Source: Treponema sp. (GTDB lineage Bacteria > Spirochaetota > Spirochaetia > Treponematales > Treponemataceae). From it: 55,682 bases of DNA. A program made the position numbers and the translations under genes. The notes under the pieces were generated by a model. The model was given only the letters and a program-made list of their open reading frames with translations, did not search any database and had not been told where the DNA came from. Shown piece by piece: positions 1-8,514 of the stretch; position 1 is the stretch's first letter; each line of letters opens with the position of its first letter. Where the stretch lies: the NCBI GenBank assembly GCA_016290335.1, contig JAEETM010000017.1, positions 1 to 55,682 on the forward strand, read 5' to 3'.

Positions 1-508
1 TTGTATTCTTCAGGGAAACAGCATTTACTATTTTATCCTGTGTGTTCTGAGTGCCAAACTCTGTCACCCAACTCTTACAGTCTCGTTCAATCCTTGTGTC
101 CGGATTTTCCAACCACTTTTCTCCCAGAAATCCTTCACTTTTAAGCTGGCAGATTATAAGAGAAACTACAGCTTCTTCAATAAAAGATGATTCATCAAGG
201 CTTTTCTTTTTACAGAAAACTTTATATTTTGTAATTATTTTTGTTAGCAGAGACTTACGGTCTGAATCATTTAACCCGTCGCGGGAAATACGCTGCTCTT
301 TTGATGCAGAACGGTTTGCACGTGCAGTTAGTTTGTTTTTTGTATTTTGTTTGATTTCTTCTATATATAATGCAAATGCTGTGGCGGGATTTTTGGGTGC
401 TTCCGGGGTGGGAGGAATCAACCCCTGTTTTTTCCAGTTTTCAAAAGTGGCGGGAACTATTCCAAGTGCAGAGCAAATATTTTTTTTGGAAAAAAGTTTG
501 TCCGGCAT
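1..508 (-). CDS. Partial unidentified protein with N-terminal MerR-like helix-turn-helix (3' end outside window)
   Basis: An open frame starts at the ATG on the reverse strand (506-508) and runs off the left edge without a stop, about 169 codons. It begins MPDKLFSKKNICSALGI and continues with VPATFENWKKQGLIPP, a pattern like the winged helix-turn-helix of MerR/excisionase-type DNA binders. The following ~140 residues are charged and helical, and I do not recognise a domain. It lies downstream of gpmI on the same strand, separated by a strong terminator. The N-terminus resembles the short DNA-binding front ends sometimes found on DNA methyltransferases, but nothing catalytic is visible here and no function is assigned. 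The opposite-strand frame over 51-581 lacks credible protein features and is a shadow of this gene. Confidence 0.7.
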   Translation of the reverse strand, partial: MPDKLFSKKNICSALGIVPATFENWKKQGLIPPTPEAPKNPATAFALYIEEIKQNTKNKLTARANRSASKEQRISRDGLNDSDRKSLLTKIITKYKVFCKKKSLDESSFIEEAVVSLIICQLKSEGFLGEKWLENPDTRIERDCKSWVTEFGTQNTQDKIVNAVSLKNT

Positions 509-527
509 AATTCACCCCTACACCTGG

Positions 528-559
528 AAAAAAACTTCGGGCCAGGCCCGAAGTTTTTT
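528..559 (-). terminator. Intrinsic terminator after gpmI
   Basis: A near-perfect inverted repeat (arms 529-543 and 545-559, core CTTCGGGC/GCCCGAAG) is flanked by A-runs on one side and T-runs on the other. It can terminate in both directions. It follows the gpmI stop and separates gpmI from the edge gene. Confidence 0.9.
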
Positions 560-560
560 G

Positions 561-2228
561 TTATTTCAGATTAATCATTGACTTATCATAATCTTTAGGC
601 GGCACATATCCCATAAGCATCATCAAAGTTGCAGGCCAGCTGGAAATACCGAGGCCGTCGTTTAATTTTGCATTGTCGTATTCGCCTTTGTATTCTGGGT
701 CGTAGATGATGCCTGGAACTGGGTTCAAGCTGTGCGAAGTTTTAGCTTTTGGTTCGCCATCTTTATCTTTCTTTACGCTGCCGTCTTTTCCGTGCTCGTA
801 CATATCGTCGCTGTTTCCGTGGTCAGCTGTAAGACAGAGAATACCACCGGCTTCTTCAATTGCAGCCTTAAGACGTCCAAGCTGTAAATCCATTCCTTCC
901 ATAGAACAAACAACAGCATTGAATACACCTGTATGTCCAACCATATCACCATTTGGATAGTTCAAACGGATGTGGTCATATTTACCGCTCTTAATTGCTT
1001 CAATTACTTTGTCTGTAATTTCTGCACACTTCATCCATGGGCGCTGCTCAAATGGAACAACATCACTTGGAACTTCAATGTAATCTTCAAGCTTTTCGTC
1101 AAACTTGCCCTGTTTGTTTCCGTTGAAGAAGTATGTTACGTGACCATATTTCTGTGTTTCAGAAATTGCAAGAAGCTTAACACCAGTTTTTGTAAGGTAT
1201 TCACCCATTGTGCGGTCAATGCTAGGTGGGTTTACAAGATACTGTGCTGGAACGTGAGCATCGCCATCGTATTCCATCATTCCGGCATATTCAACAGCAG
1301 GAACGCGAACACGGTCAAATGGAAGATCTCCACCCTTTGGTGTTTCAAAAGCACGTGTCATTTCAAGAGCACGGTCACCGCGGAAGTTGAAGTAAATTAC
1401 GCTGTCGCCGTCTTCAATTGTTCCAACAGGGTTTCCACTTGCATCAGCAATTACAAACTCGTGCATATCCTGATCAAGAACTCCAGGGATTTCTGCACGG
1501 TAAGTTTCGATTGCTTTTGTTGCACTTTCAAACTTGCGGCCTTCACCAAGAACGTGAGCCTTCCAGCCGCGCTCTACCATGCTCCAGTCTGCATTGTAGC
1601 GGTCCATAGTCATATACATTCGTCCACCACCGCTTGCAATTCTATAATCTACGCCTGCAAATCCGGCAAGGAACTCTTCAAGCGGAGTGATATAATTCAA
1701 GGCAGATGTCGGGTCAACATCACGACCATCAAGAAGTGCATGAACACGGAGCTTTTTTACACCTTCTTTAGAAGCCTGTGTAATCATTGCCTTAAGGTGG
1801 TCAATGTGAGAGTGAACGTTACCGTCAGAAACAAGACCAATAAAATGAAGTGTTCCGTTCTTGTCGTTTACATTCTTTACAAGCTTTTTCCAGGTGTCTG
1901 CAGCAAACATAGAACCGTTTGCAATTGATTCACCAACAAGCTTGGCACCCTGAGCAAAAACACGGCCACAACCCATTGCATTGTGACCAACCTCAGAGTT
2001 ACCCATATCATCATCAGAAGGAAGACCAACTGCTGTTCCGTGAGCCTTAAGCTTTGTGTGAGGACAGTTTGCAGTAAACCAGTCCAAATACTTCATGCGG
2101 CTTGCCTTTACAGCATCACCTTCTTCATACTTTCCATATCCAACACCGTCCATAATCACAAGAACTACAGGACCACGGCGGCCTTTCCAGTTTGGATTTT
2201 TCTCCAAAACATGCATTGTGTCTGCCAT
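561..2228 (-). CDS. gpmI: 2,3-bisphosphoglycerate-independent phosphoglycerate mutase
   Basis: Interconverts 3- and 2-phosphoglycerate in glycolysis/gluconeogenesis in the cytoplasm, using two metal ions and a phosphoserine intermediate. The alkaline-phosphatase-type metal site is visible as MDGVG (D27), GNSEVGH with the nucleophile Ser at residue 78, LLDGRDVDPTSA, NGDMVGHTG and TADHGNSDD. At 555 residues it is longer than the usual ~510; the extra length is partly a charged insert after the TADHGNSDD motif. The start has a good Shine-Dalgarno (AGAGGT, 6 bases away). It is monocistronic: its own promoter is at 2287-2315 and a strong terminator follows the stop. Confidence 0.97.
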   Translation of the reverse strand: MADTMHVLEKNPNWKGRRGPVVLVIMDGVGYGKYEEGDAVKASRMKYLDWFTANCPHTKLKAHGTAVGLPSDDDMGNSEVGHNAMGCGRVFAQGAKLVGESIANGSMFAADTWKKLVKNVNDKNGTLHFIGLVSDGNVHSHIDHLKAMITQASKEGVKKLRVHALLDGRDVDPTSALNYITPLEEFLAGFAGVDYRIASGGGRMYMTMDRYNADWSMVERGWKAHVLGEGRKFESATKAIETYRAEIPGVLDQDMHEFVIADASGNPVGTIEDGDSVIYFNFRGDRALEMTRAFETPKGGDLPFDRVRVPAVEYAGMMEYDGDAHVPAQYLVNPPSIDRTMGEYLTKTGVKLLAISETQKYGHVTYFFNGNKQGKFDEKLEDYIEVPSDVVPFEQRPWMKCAEITDKVIEAIKSGKYDHIRLNYPNGDMVGHTGVFNAVVCSMEGMDLQLGRLKAAIEEAGGILCLTADHGNSDDMYEHGKDGSVKKDKDGEPKAKTSHSLNPVPGIIYDPEYKGEYDNAKLNDGLGISSWPATLMMLMGYVPPKDYDKSMINLK

Positions 2229-2286
2229 ATATACCTCTTATAAAATAATTACTTACTAGACGTCGCCATTTAGCAACGAATACGAT

Positions 2287-2315
2287 ATTTTACTGAGTTT
2301 TCTGGATTTTTACAA
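2287..2315 (-). promoter_or_regulatory. Promoter for gpmI
   Basis: Reverse strand TTGTAA, 17-base spacer, TAAAAT. This predicts a leader of about 50 bases before the gpmI ATG. It is divergent from the 2366 gene. Confidence 0.6.
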
Positions 2316-2365
2316 TTAGTGCTTTTTTTAGTGCATTTTTCAAAATACTGGAATAAAATAATGTT

Positions 2366-3502
2366 ATGGAAACTATCAAAAAGTCATTTATCAAAACAGT
2401 CATTATTTCTATGCTGGTTGCGGCTTTTGCAGGTTCAGTTTTTGCAGAAGACTCAAAGGCAAAGTATTATTCTGAATACCTTAAGCAACATCCTTTTGAA
2501 TATGTGGAAACCAGTTTTCCATATAAAAGCAGGGAAAACATTACTGCTGAGTATTTAAAAGAAAAACAGGGCTACTACATTCAGAATCATAAGAGATTTT
2601 TTCAGAATCCAAACCGAGTTCCTTTTATTCTTAAGCTTTCAGAAAAGGATAATGTTTTTTCAATTTCGCAGATTGATGTACAGAAAGGAAAAGAAATAAT
2701 CATCTCAAAAGCTGACCTTACACAAAAAGGAAATACATACGAGCATTCAGATTACAGGCTCGTAAAAGATGGTAATACACTTTTTATCTATTATGAAGGA
2801 CCTGCACCAGAGCATTTTAATAAATACTGGACTACTAAATACCCATTTGTTTATCAGACAAGCTTAAAAGGACTTTTGGATTGCGTGCCTGTAATGAAAA
2901 TGACTTCTGATTATCTTAAAAAGTACGAAGGCAGATATTATCTTGATTCTTATGTTATAAATCTGGAAGGTAATTCGTACAATTTTGACGGACCAAAAGA
3001 CGAAATCAAAATCCATTATGATGAAAGCGTAAAGTCTCTTGTTTATGATGAACGAACCTTTACAGAAACCGATTTTGACATGCCGTTTTACTGGCTTTAC
3101 GCAGAAGGTACTGGTTTTCACAAAAAAATACTTACTTTTGCAGAAAATGGAATACTTTGCTGTGATGTTTATGCTACTTCATCTTTGTATGATAATACAT
3201 CCTATAAAAATGATTTGATTCTTTATTATGTAAAAGACCAGCCGGCAATTGAAAAGCCTGCCAGAATTACAACCACAAACCTGAGAATCCGTGATAAAGC
3301 AGACTTAAACAATAGTAAAAGCCTTGTTTCTGTAAAGGAAGGCTGCGAAGTTACGGTTACCGAAATTGGAAAACCAGATTACATAGACAGAATTATTGGC
3401 AACTGGGTTAAGGTTACTGTAAAAAAAGGCAGTTTGGATAAGGACGGAAAACCAATTCTTAAAGATATTACCGGTTGGTGCTTTGACGGATATTTAAAAT
3501 AG
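2366..3502 (+). CDS. Exported protein with C-terminal bacterial SH3-like domain
   Basis: A 378-residue protein with a Sec signal peptide (lysine-rich start, hydrophobic stretch IISMLVAAFAGSV, likely cleavage after FAE/near residue 27). Residues about 30-290 are unrecognised, rich in Tyr/Lys, with repeated 'LKKYEGRYYLDSY'-like segments suggesting a beta-rich fold. Residues about 300-378 look like an SH3b domain (TTNLRIRDKADLNNSKSLVS followed by V-x-V-T-E-I-G and a closing GWCFDGYLK). SH3b domains usually bind cell-wall or protein ligands, so a periplasmic or envelope role is inferred. No Shine-Dalgarno is evident; a TAAAAT box ends 6 bases before the ATG. No operon partner is apparent: the next gene converges. 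Confidence 0.8.
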   Translation: METIKKSFIKTVIISMLVAAFAGSVFAEDSKAKYYSEYLKQHPFEYVETSFPYKSRENITAEYLKEKQGYYIQNHKRFFQNPNRVPFILKLSEKDNVFSISQIDVQKGKEIIISKADLTQKGNTYEHSDYRLVKDGNTLFIYYEGPAPEHFNKYWTTKYPFVYQTSLKGLLDCVPVMKMTSDYLKKYEGRYYLDSYVINLEGNSYNFDGPKDEIKIHYDESVKSLVYDERTFTETDFDMPFYWLYAEGTGFHKKILTFAENGILCCDVYATSSLYDNTSYKNDLILYYVKDQPAIEKPARITTTNLRIRDKADLNNSKSLVSVKEGCEVTVTEIGKPDYIDRIIGNWVKVTVKKGSLDKDGKPILKDITGWCFDGYLK

Positions 3503-3512
3503 AACCTTTACC

Positions 3513-4142
3513 CTACAGTTTTATGTGTTTTGAGTACTTACGCTTAAACTTTTTTACCAGCTTGAGCGTAAACTCCGGCCAGGGTTCCACTTTTGTTGCA
3601 TGTTTTTTTACCTGAAAGGCATGTTCGGCACATAAAGCCATTGGAATATCAGAAATTGAATCGGAATAGAAATTATCTACCGTATTGTTTTCAAAATAAT
3701 CCTTGGCGAGCATCTGGAGCGTTTTTTCTTTTGCATAACAGCTGTTTGTTTCAATTTCGCAGGTTTTAATGTCCATTTTTGTTGCAAGAAGATTTACACC
3801 AAGACGGTCGGTAATAGGTTTTAACAGGAACTCAGGAGAAGCAGAAATAATTAAATCATCACTTTTTTTCTGAGCCAGGTACCAGTCGGAAATATTTTTC
3901 TGATATTTATTCCAGAATCGCTCTATAAACCATTCTATATGGGGGACATCCTTTATAAAAGAGAAAATCTGTTCTTCCGTTTTTTTTAGCGATGAAAGAT
4001 TGAGCACAAAAAGAAAACCGTTCCACAGAATCTTAAAACCGTATTTGAGCATCAGCAGGGGGTAACATCTGAAGCAATATCTGCAAAAAAGTACTGTGGA
4101 ATTGGGATAAAAGATTGTTTTGTCAAAATCGTAAACATTCAT
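3513..4142 (-). CDS. HAD-superfamily (IB-type) phosphatase
   Basis: A 209-residue haloacid-dehalogenase-fold hydrolase. Motif I is YDFDKT at residues 4-9 (nucleophile Asp), motif II is the serine of IISASPE (~100), and motif IV is FYSDSISDIPM with paired acidic residues. The segment between motifs I and II (about residues 15-95) is a helical cap, giving the class IB layout seen in phosphoserine phosphatase and in phosphatases of phospholipid precursors. The substrate cannot be read from sequence. It is convergent with the SH3 gene, 10 bases apart, with no clear terminator between them. A TATAAT box lies 11 bases upstream of the ATG. Confidence 0.82.
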   Translation of the reverse strand: MNVYDFDKTIFYPNSTVLFCRYCFRCYPLLMLKYGFKILWNGFLFVLNLSSLKKTEEQIFSFIKDVPHIEWFIERFWNKYQKNISDWYLAQKKSDDLIISASPEFLLKPITDRLGVNLLATKMDIKTCEIETNSCYAKEKTLQMLAKDYFENNTVDNFYSDSISDIPMALCAEHAFQVKKHATKVEPWPEFTLKLVKKFKRKYSKHIKL

Positions 4143-4301
4143 ACGCCATTTTTATTATACTCCAATTCTCACGGTAAAACAATTTTTTATATTTTTTTGT
4201 GTTTTTTTCTTTATTTTTTTTGTAATCAATAATGATTTTAATTATTTTCTTTACTAGAGCCTGATTGTTTACAACAAAATCGGTAAATATCGATAAAACA
4301 A

Positions 4302-4330
4302 TTGGACTTTTGCACTTTTTATTCTATAAT
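4302..4330 (+). promoter_or_regulatory. Promoter of the NlpC/P60 gene
   Basis: TTGGAC, exactly 17 bases, then TATAAT. It lies about 50 bases upstream of the ATG at 4383, which is preceded by the Shine-Dalgarno GATGGAG. This is one of the best sigma-70-like matches in the window and gives a normal leadered transcript. Confidence 0.75.
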
Positions 4331-4382
4331 AGATATGTATTATTATAGAAAAAGTATTTTTAAAAGATAAGATGGAGTTTTT

Positions 4383-5468
4383 ATGAGAAAAAGATCTTTT
4401 GTAGTTACACTTCTCCTCATTGCATTTACAAGCGCACTTTTTGCCGATGCTGCATCAGACAAGAGAAACAAGTTTATTGCAGCGGCCAAAACGTATCTTG
4501 GAATCCGTTATGTTTACGGAGGAACTACAAGAAGCGGTTTGGACTGTTCAGGCTTTGTAATGTGTGCCGCAAGAGATGTTGGAATTTCACTTCCACGTAC
4601 CGCAGCCCAGATGTATTCTTCTGCTACAAGAATTACCGATGCAGAAAGACAGCCTGGCGATTTGATTTTCTTTAAAGATGGTTCAAATATTTCTCACGTA
4701 GCAATTTATCTTGGAAACAATAAGGTTATTCATTGTGTCAGTGATGGTCCAAATACTGGTGTAATTCAGTCTGACCTTTCAGAGCGATATTGGAAAGCCC
4801 ATTATTTTGCACCTGGAAGAATTATTACTGCTTCTTCAGCTTTAAAAGAAACTACAACAACAACTACAACTTCTACACCTTCTTCAACTCCATCATCTAC
4901 ACCTAAGCCTTCTACTCCATCAAAGAAGAAAAAGAAGTATGCTGATTTCTATCTGAACTTTAACGGTTACTTTGACTGGAACTTCTTTACACCAACCCGC
5001 TTTGGTTTCCTGCCTAAGGGAGGAAGCTTACAGACTGAGTTCCAGCTTAATCTTTGGGATATAAACCCTGGTCTTATGGTTCGCTTTACTTATCCAATTC
5101 AGTACGACCAGCAGTTCTCTATGAAGAATATGTTCAACTGCTTTGAGCTGCCAATCTGTTTGACCTTGCATATAAATGATTACATTGCATTCTACACAGG
5201 TCCGGTTCTTTCTACTGATATTGTCTGCAAGGAACCACTCAGCCTGATTGATACAGAAAAGAAGATTGCAATTCCTGTATATGGTATTTTTGGAGTTTCG
5301 TTCCAGACTCCTAAGATTGATCTTGGCGGATGTGAACTTTCATTTGTTCAGGATATTTCTTATACATTCTTTATGGCTTATCAGGGCTACGAAAAGCTTA
5401 CGTTCAAGGAAAATCTTGCAGCCGGTTTACAGTTCTCTACCGGTGTTTCTGTAAGCTTGCCGTTCTAA
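4383..5468 (+). CDS. Exported NlpC/P60 peptidase with beta-rich, outer-membrane-like C-terminal domain
   Basis: A 361-residue protein. A signal peptide (residues 1-21, ending LFADA) precedes an NlpC/P60 cysteine peptidase domain, about residues 27-150. The catalytic Cys55 lies in GLDCSGFV, His105 in SHVAIYLG and a third polar residue near His117. These domains cut peptide cross-links in peptidoglycan. A low-complexity Thr/Ser/Pro linker with a Lys cluster (about 155-185) leads to a C-terminal region of about 175 residues with alternating aromatic/hydrophobic strands, ending in VSVSLPF. A terminal Phe is typical of outer-membrane barrel proteins. Hydrolase fused to a barrel-like domain is an unusual arrangement. 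A promoter and Shine-Dalgarno lie upstream, and a terminator lies inside the end of the convergent Nudix gene. Confidence 0.87.
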   Translation: MRKRSFVVTLLLIAFTSALFADAASDKRNKFIAAAKTYLGIRYVYGGTTRSGLDCSGFVMCAARDVGISLPRTAAQMYSSATRITDAERQPGDLIFFKDGSNISHVAIYLGNNKVIHCVSDGPNTGVIQSDLSERYWKAHYFAPGRIITASSALKETTTTTTTSTPSSTPSSTPKPSTPSKKKKKYADFYLNFNGYFDWNFFTPTRFGFLPKGGSLQTEFQLNLWDINPGLMVRFTYPIQYDQQFSMKNMFNCFELPICLTLHINDYIAFYTGPVLSTDIVCKEPLSLIDTEKKIAIPVYGIFGVSFQTPKIDLGGCELSFVQDISYTFFMAYQGYEKLTFKENLAAGLQFSTGVSVSLPF

Positions 5469-5516
5469 AAGGAAAGATTTTCGGATCAAGTCCGAAAATG
5501 ACAAAGATAAGCACTG

Positions 5517-6014
5517 TTATAAAGGCAGTTTCTGTTCGTTCAGGACTGCCTTTTTTAATTTATCGTTTTCATAAATGAGTTTGAGTGAGAAAAATGGTGC
5601 TTTCTGGTCTATAAGCTTTAAGAAAATCTCGTCTCCCTGCCAGTGTGGAAGCTCGTTCATTTTGTCTTTTGGAATCCATTCAAGGACTCCTTCATCACAA
5701 TTTTGAACTATATCCCCGCAGCAATCCGTATCTGCAAAATCATCGCTCCAGAAAAGATGCATAAGCTCGTAGTAGACGTCTTCTGCTGATTTGGAAACAA
5801 AGGTTACAATTCCACGGTATTCAACTTTTCCAAGTGTCAGGCCGGTTTCTTCCAGGACTTCGCGGCGTACACAGTCTTCCGGGGACTCACCTTCTTCGAA
5901 CTTTCCGCCAATTCCAATCCATTTGTCGTGGTTGCAGTCGTTCTTTTTCTTAATTCGGTGAAGCATGAGGTAGCTGGAGTTTTTTTCAAGGTAGCATAAA
6001 GTTGTATTTATCAT
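5517..6014 (-). CDS. Nudix hydrolase, MutT/8-oxo-dGTPase-like
   Basis: A 165-residue protein. The Nudix box is clear: GGKFEEGES followed by REVLEETGL, giving the GX5EX7REUXEEXGU pattern that binds Mg2+ and the diphosphate. The N-terminus LCYLEKNSSYLMLHR and the motif KWIGIGGKFEEG fit the mutator-type enzymes that sanitise oxidised nucleotides; the exact substrate cannot be determined. It follows tatD on the same strand by 22 bases, so the two are probably co-transcribed, fitting a DNA-damage/nucleotide-hygiene pair. No strong Shine-Dalgarno is seen. Confidence 0.87.
   Translation of the reverse strand: MINTTLCYLEKNSSYLMLHRIKKKNDCNHDKWIGIGGKFEEGESPEDCVRREVLEETGLTLGKVEYRGIVTFVSKSAEDVYYELMHLFWSDDFADTDCCGDIVQNCDEGVLEWIPKDKMNELPHWQGDEIFLKLIDQKAPFFSLKLIYENDKLKKAVLNEQKLPL
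5521..5556 (+). terminator. Terminator for the NlpC/P60 gene, overlapping the 3' end of the Nudix gene
   Basis: AAAGGCAGT (5521-5529) pairs with ACTGCCTTT (5545-5553), followed by T's. It sits inside the last codons of the convergent Nudix gene. A second, T-less hairpin (5477-5499) lies just upstream. Confidence 0.7.
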
Positions 6015-6036
6015 AATGGAACCCGGATTTTCATCA

Positions 6037-6927
6037 TTAAATTTTAAACAACATCTTTATGTTCTCATCAACCTGAGCTGAAAGCTGTTCTGGAGTAATT
6101 TTACGGGCAGCGGCAATGTAGTTGTAGGTGTGTTCTACAAGAACCGGAGTGTTTACTGTACCACGGAACGGAACCGGAGCAAGGTACGGAGCATCTGTTT
6201 CGCAAAGGAAACGGTCTGATGGAACAAAATTAAGAAGTGCATTCATTTCTTCGAGTTTGCTTTTTTTAGTATAGGTGACTCCGCCGCCAAAAGCAATGTA
6301 CCAGCCCAAATCTAAGAACTTGCGTGCTTCTTCTATGCCGTAGCTGTAGCAGTGGATTATTCCGTTATGATAGCCAACGTTTTTTATGCAGTCATAAGTA
6401 TCTTCAAAACCGTCTCGGCTGTGGACAATAACCGGCAGATTCAATTTTTTGGCAAGCTCAAGCTGCATTTCGAACATTTCGCGCTCACCTTCGTAGGTTT
6501 TCTGATCAAAATCTTCTTCGCTGCGGCCATCAGCACCACTCGGATTCCAGTGATGGTCAATTCCGCATTCACCAATAGCAATTATTTTACGATTTAAAGT
6601 TTCCCGGTCCGGTTCACCTGCGGCAAGCTGAATTGACTGCTCAAGCTTTGCTACACACTCTTCGCGGTTATGAATAAAGTCAACTTCGGGCCATAATCCC
6701 GCTGAAAAATACATAAAGGAACGGACTTTATCTGCAATAAGAGGGTCTTTAATCTGCGCAATCAATGAATCAACAAATGATTCGCGTTCCAATAAATCAT
6801 CTGGCTTTGTACCAATATCAAGACCAAAAAAACAGTTGCGCTCTGCCATTTTGGTGAGCACTTCAATACCATCGGCTCCCCTTTCCTGCACGAGCATCTT
6901 AAAATGAAAATGAGTATCGCTGAACAT
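6037..6927 (-). CDS. TatD-family metal-dependent deoxyribonuclease
   Basis: An amidohydrolase-fold protein with the family metal ligands in order: SDTHFHF at the N-terminus, IGECGIDHHW, VIVHSRDGFEDT, GIIHCYSYG and CETDAPYLAP. TatD proteins are 3'-5' exonucleases acting on damaged or single-stranded DNA. I start at the ATG at 6925-6927. An upstream in-frame TTG at 6961-6963 adds 12 residues (MLKRKLPLYNKT) not typical of the family, and that TTG lies in the -35 element of the predicted promoter. With the ATG start, the -10 box ends 6 bases upstream and there is no Shine-Dalgarno, suggesting a leaderless mRNA. It probably forms an operon with the Nudix gene. Confidence 0.9.
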   Translation of the reverse strand: MFSDTHFHFKMLVQERGADGIEVLTKMAERNCFFGLDIGTKPDDLLERESFVDSLIAQIKDPLIADKVRSFMYFSAGLWPEVDFIHNREECVAKLEQSIQLAAGEPDRETLNRKIIAIGECGIDHHWNPSGADGRSEEDFDQKTYEGEREMFEMQLELAKKLNLPVIVHSRDGFEDTYDCIKNVGYHNGIIHCYSYGIEEARKFLDLGWYIAFGGGVTYTKKSKLEEMNALLNFVPSDRFLCETDAPYLAPVPFRGTVNTPVLVEHTYNYIAAARKITPEQLSAQVDENIKMLFKI

Positions 6928-6933
6928 AGTTTT

Positions 6934-6963
6934 ATTATATAGCGGAAGCTTTCGCTTTAACAA
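6934..6963 (-). promoter_or_regulatory. Promoter of tatD-nudix, predicted leaderless
   Basis: Reverse strand TTGTTA, 18-base spacer, TATAAT; the -10 ends 6 bases before the ATG. The spacer contains a small near-palindrome (AGCGGAAGCTTTCGCT, read on the forward strand). Confidence 0.55.
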
Positions 6964-7008
6964 TAGCAGGGCTTTTTTATCATACGTAAATAGTCTATAA
7001 TTACCATT

Positions 7009-7413
7009 ATGACAGACATTGGAAAGTTTTTAAGTGATGTTGAAAAATTAAAGAAGCACGATAGGCAGAATAACGGTGGAAAGCCGGATTATAACAGAAT
7101 TGCAGATGATTTGAGGCGGCTTTTTGAACGCTCTACTTCCTGCCCGGGAGAATTGCCTGGTTCAATTTACGAATATTGGGAAAAACAGTACGTTTTTAAC
7201 TCTCAGGATATTGCAGAAGAACCTTGCGGTGATAATCTTGGAAAGCTTGGCGCAATGCTTGCATTCCTTGATAATTCTGATGAAGACCAGGAGCTGATTT
7301 CTGCTGATGACTGGAAAGAAATTGGTTCCCTTGTTGGATACGAGGCTGAAGATTTACCGATTGATATTCTGCAGGAATTGATGGCTATACTTGTTTCTAA
7401 AGGGGCTTATTAA
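7009..7413 (+). CDS. Small acidic protein of unknown function
   Basis: A 134-residue, acidic, soluble protein with no signal peptide and no family that I recognise. The N-terminus (DIGKFLSDVEKLKKHDRQNN) is helical and the C-terminal half is Asp/Glu-rich (DNSDEDQELISADDWKEIGS). It is divergent from tatD. TATAAT (6996-7001) ends 7 bases before the ATG with no Shine-Dalgarno, another leaderless candidate, although its -35 (T-run) is poor. The radical SAM gene starts immediately after the stop, so the two are probably translated from one mRNA. Confidence 0.75.
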   Translation: MTDIGKFLSDVEKLKKHDRQNNGGKPDYNRIADDLRRLFERSTSCPGELPGSIYEYWEKQYVFNSQDIAEEPCGDNLGKLGAMLAFLDNSDEDQELISADDWKEIGSLVGYEAEDLPIDILQELMAILVSKGAY

Positions 7414-7414
7414 T

Positions 7415-8455
7415 TTGACTGCGGAAAATCACGATTCTGGCAAAAACCTCTATACAAACTGCATTCAATGTCCCCGAAAATGTAAGATTAACCGTCTGGA
7501 AGGAAAAACGGGTTTTTGCCGCGAAACTTCTGATTTACGTATTGCTTTTGCAGGACTTCATTTTGGCGAAGAACCGCTTATAACTGTTTTTGGTGGCAGC
7601 GGAACAATTTTCTTTACTGGATGTACGCTTCGCTGTGCTTTCTGCCAGAATTATCAGATCAGTCAGGATGGATTGGGACGCACCGTAGATTCTGCTGAGT
7701 TTGCAGATATATGCTTAAAGCTGCAGGCTGCCGGAGCAGAAAACATAAATCTGGTTACAGGTAGTCATCATATACCAAAAATTGCGGAGTTTTTACGGAC
7801 TGCACGGGATAAAGGCGTTACCATACCGTTTTGCTGGAACTCTTCTGCATACGAATCGGTAGAAATGCTTGAGCTTTTGCGCGGGCTTGTTACAATCTGG
7901 CTGCCAGACTTGAAAACACTTTCTTCATCCTTTGCAGGAAAGCTTTTTGCAGCCCCGGACTACCCTACTACCGCTACTACTGCAATCCGCTGGATGATTG
8001 AAAATAATCCGCTTGAAATAAAAAGCATTCCTGAACCACCGGATGCAAAGCCTGCTGAATGGGCAGAAGCCGGCCAACCGCGTGATAAAATGCTTTCCGG
8101 TGTGATTATCCGCCATCTTTTTATGCCGGGCCACTTTGAAGAAACTGCCGATGTACTTGGCTGGCTTAAGGAAAATGCAGACGGTCGTGCTATAATCTCA
8201 CTTATGAATCAATATACACCAGTACCGTTTGAAGAAGATTCCGCACAGCTTTCTAACCGAAATAAAGCTCTTTCATCCATAGAAAACCGTCTTGTTACCA
8301 CAGATGAAGACAACGATATCCGCGATTTAATAGAAGTTTACGATTTTGACTACCTTTTCTACCAGGAGCTCACCGACGACACAAGCTGGCTGCCAGATTT
8401 CCGAAAAGCGCAACCTTTCAGCAATAAGCTTGCAAGTCCCCTGTGGCATTGTTAG
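7415..8455 (+). CDS. PflX-like radical SAM Fe-S protein (COG1313-type)
   Basis: A radical S-adenosylmethionine protein related to pyruvate formate-lyase activating enzymes. The canonical CxxxCxxC is in FTGCTLRCAFCQNYQIS. A further cysteine set precedes it (NCIQCPRKCKINRLEGKTGFC region), as in the uncharacterised PflX/AmmeMemoRadiSam-like group. The start is chosen as TTG 7415, one base after the upstream stop and 9 bases from the Shine-Dalgarno AAGGGG. An earlier in-frame TTG at 7391 lacks a ribosome site. The C-terminal part contains HLFMPGHFEETADVLGWL and SLMNQYTPVP, which are characteristic of this group. The substrate is unknown. Confidence 0.85.
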   Translation: MTAENHDSGKNLYTNCIQCPRKCKINRLEGKTGFCRETSDLRIAFAGLHFGEEPLITVFGGSGTIFFTGCTLRCAFCQNYQISQDGLGRTVDSAEFADICLKLQAAGAENINLVTGSHHIPKIAEFLRTARDKGVTIPFCWNSSAYESVEMLELLRGLVTIWLPDLKTLSSSFAGKLFAAPDYPTTATTAIRWMIENNPLEIKSIPEPPDAKPAEWAEAGQPRDKMLSGVIIRHLFMPGHFEETADVLGWLKENADGRAIISLMNQYTPVPFEEDSAQLSNRNKALSSIENRLVTTDEDNDIRDLIEVYDFDYLFYQELTDDTSWLPDFRKAQPFSNKLASPLWHC

Positions 8456-8514
8456 TCATTATTGCAGTAAAAATGGATGAATTATTCCTTTTTTCGTGAT
8501 ATAATCATAATGTT

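Noticed and set aside
51..581. Forward-strand open frame of 176 codons at the left end
   Set aside because: The opposite strand carries a better protein (helix-turn-helix start, normal codons) without a stop to the window edge; the forward translation is Phe/Ser-rich and featureless.
933..1928. 331-codon forward frame inside gpmI
   Set aside because: Antisense shadow of gpmI; Cys/Phe/Asn-rich translation with no domain.
6928..6963. TTG-initiated 12-residue extension of TatD
   Set aside because: The extension is atypical for the family and the TTG lies in the -35 element of the predicted promoter.
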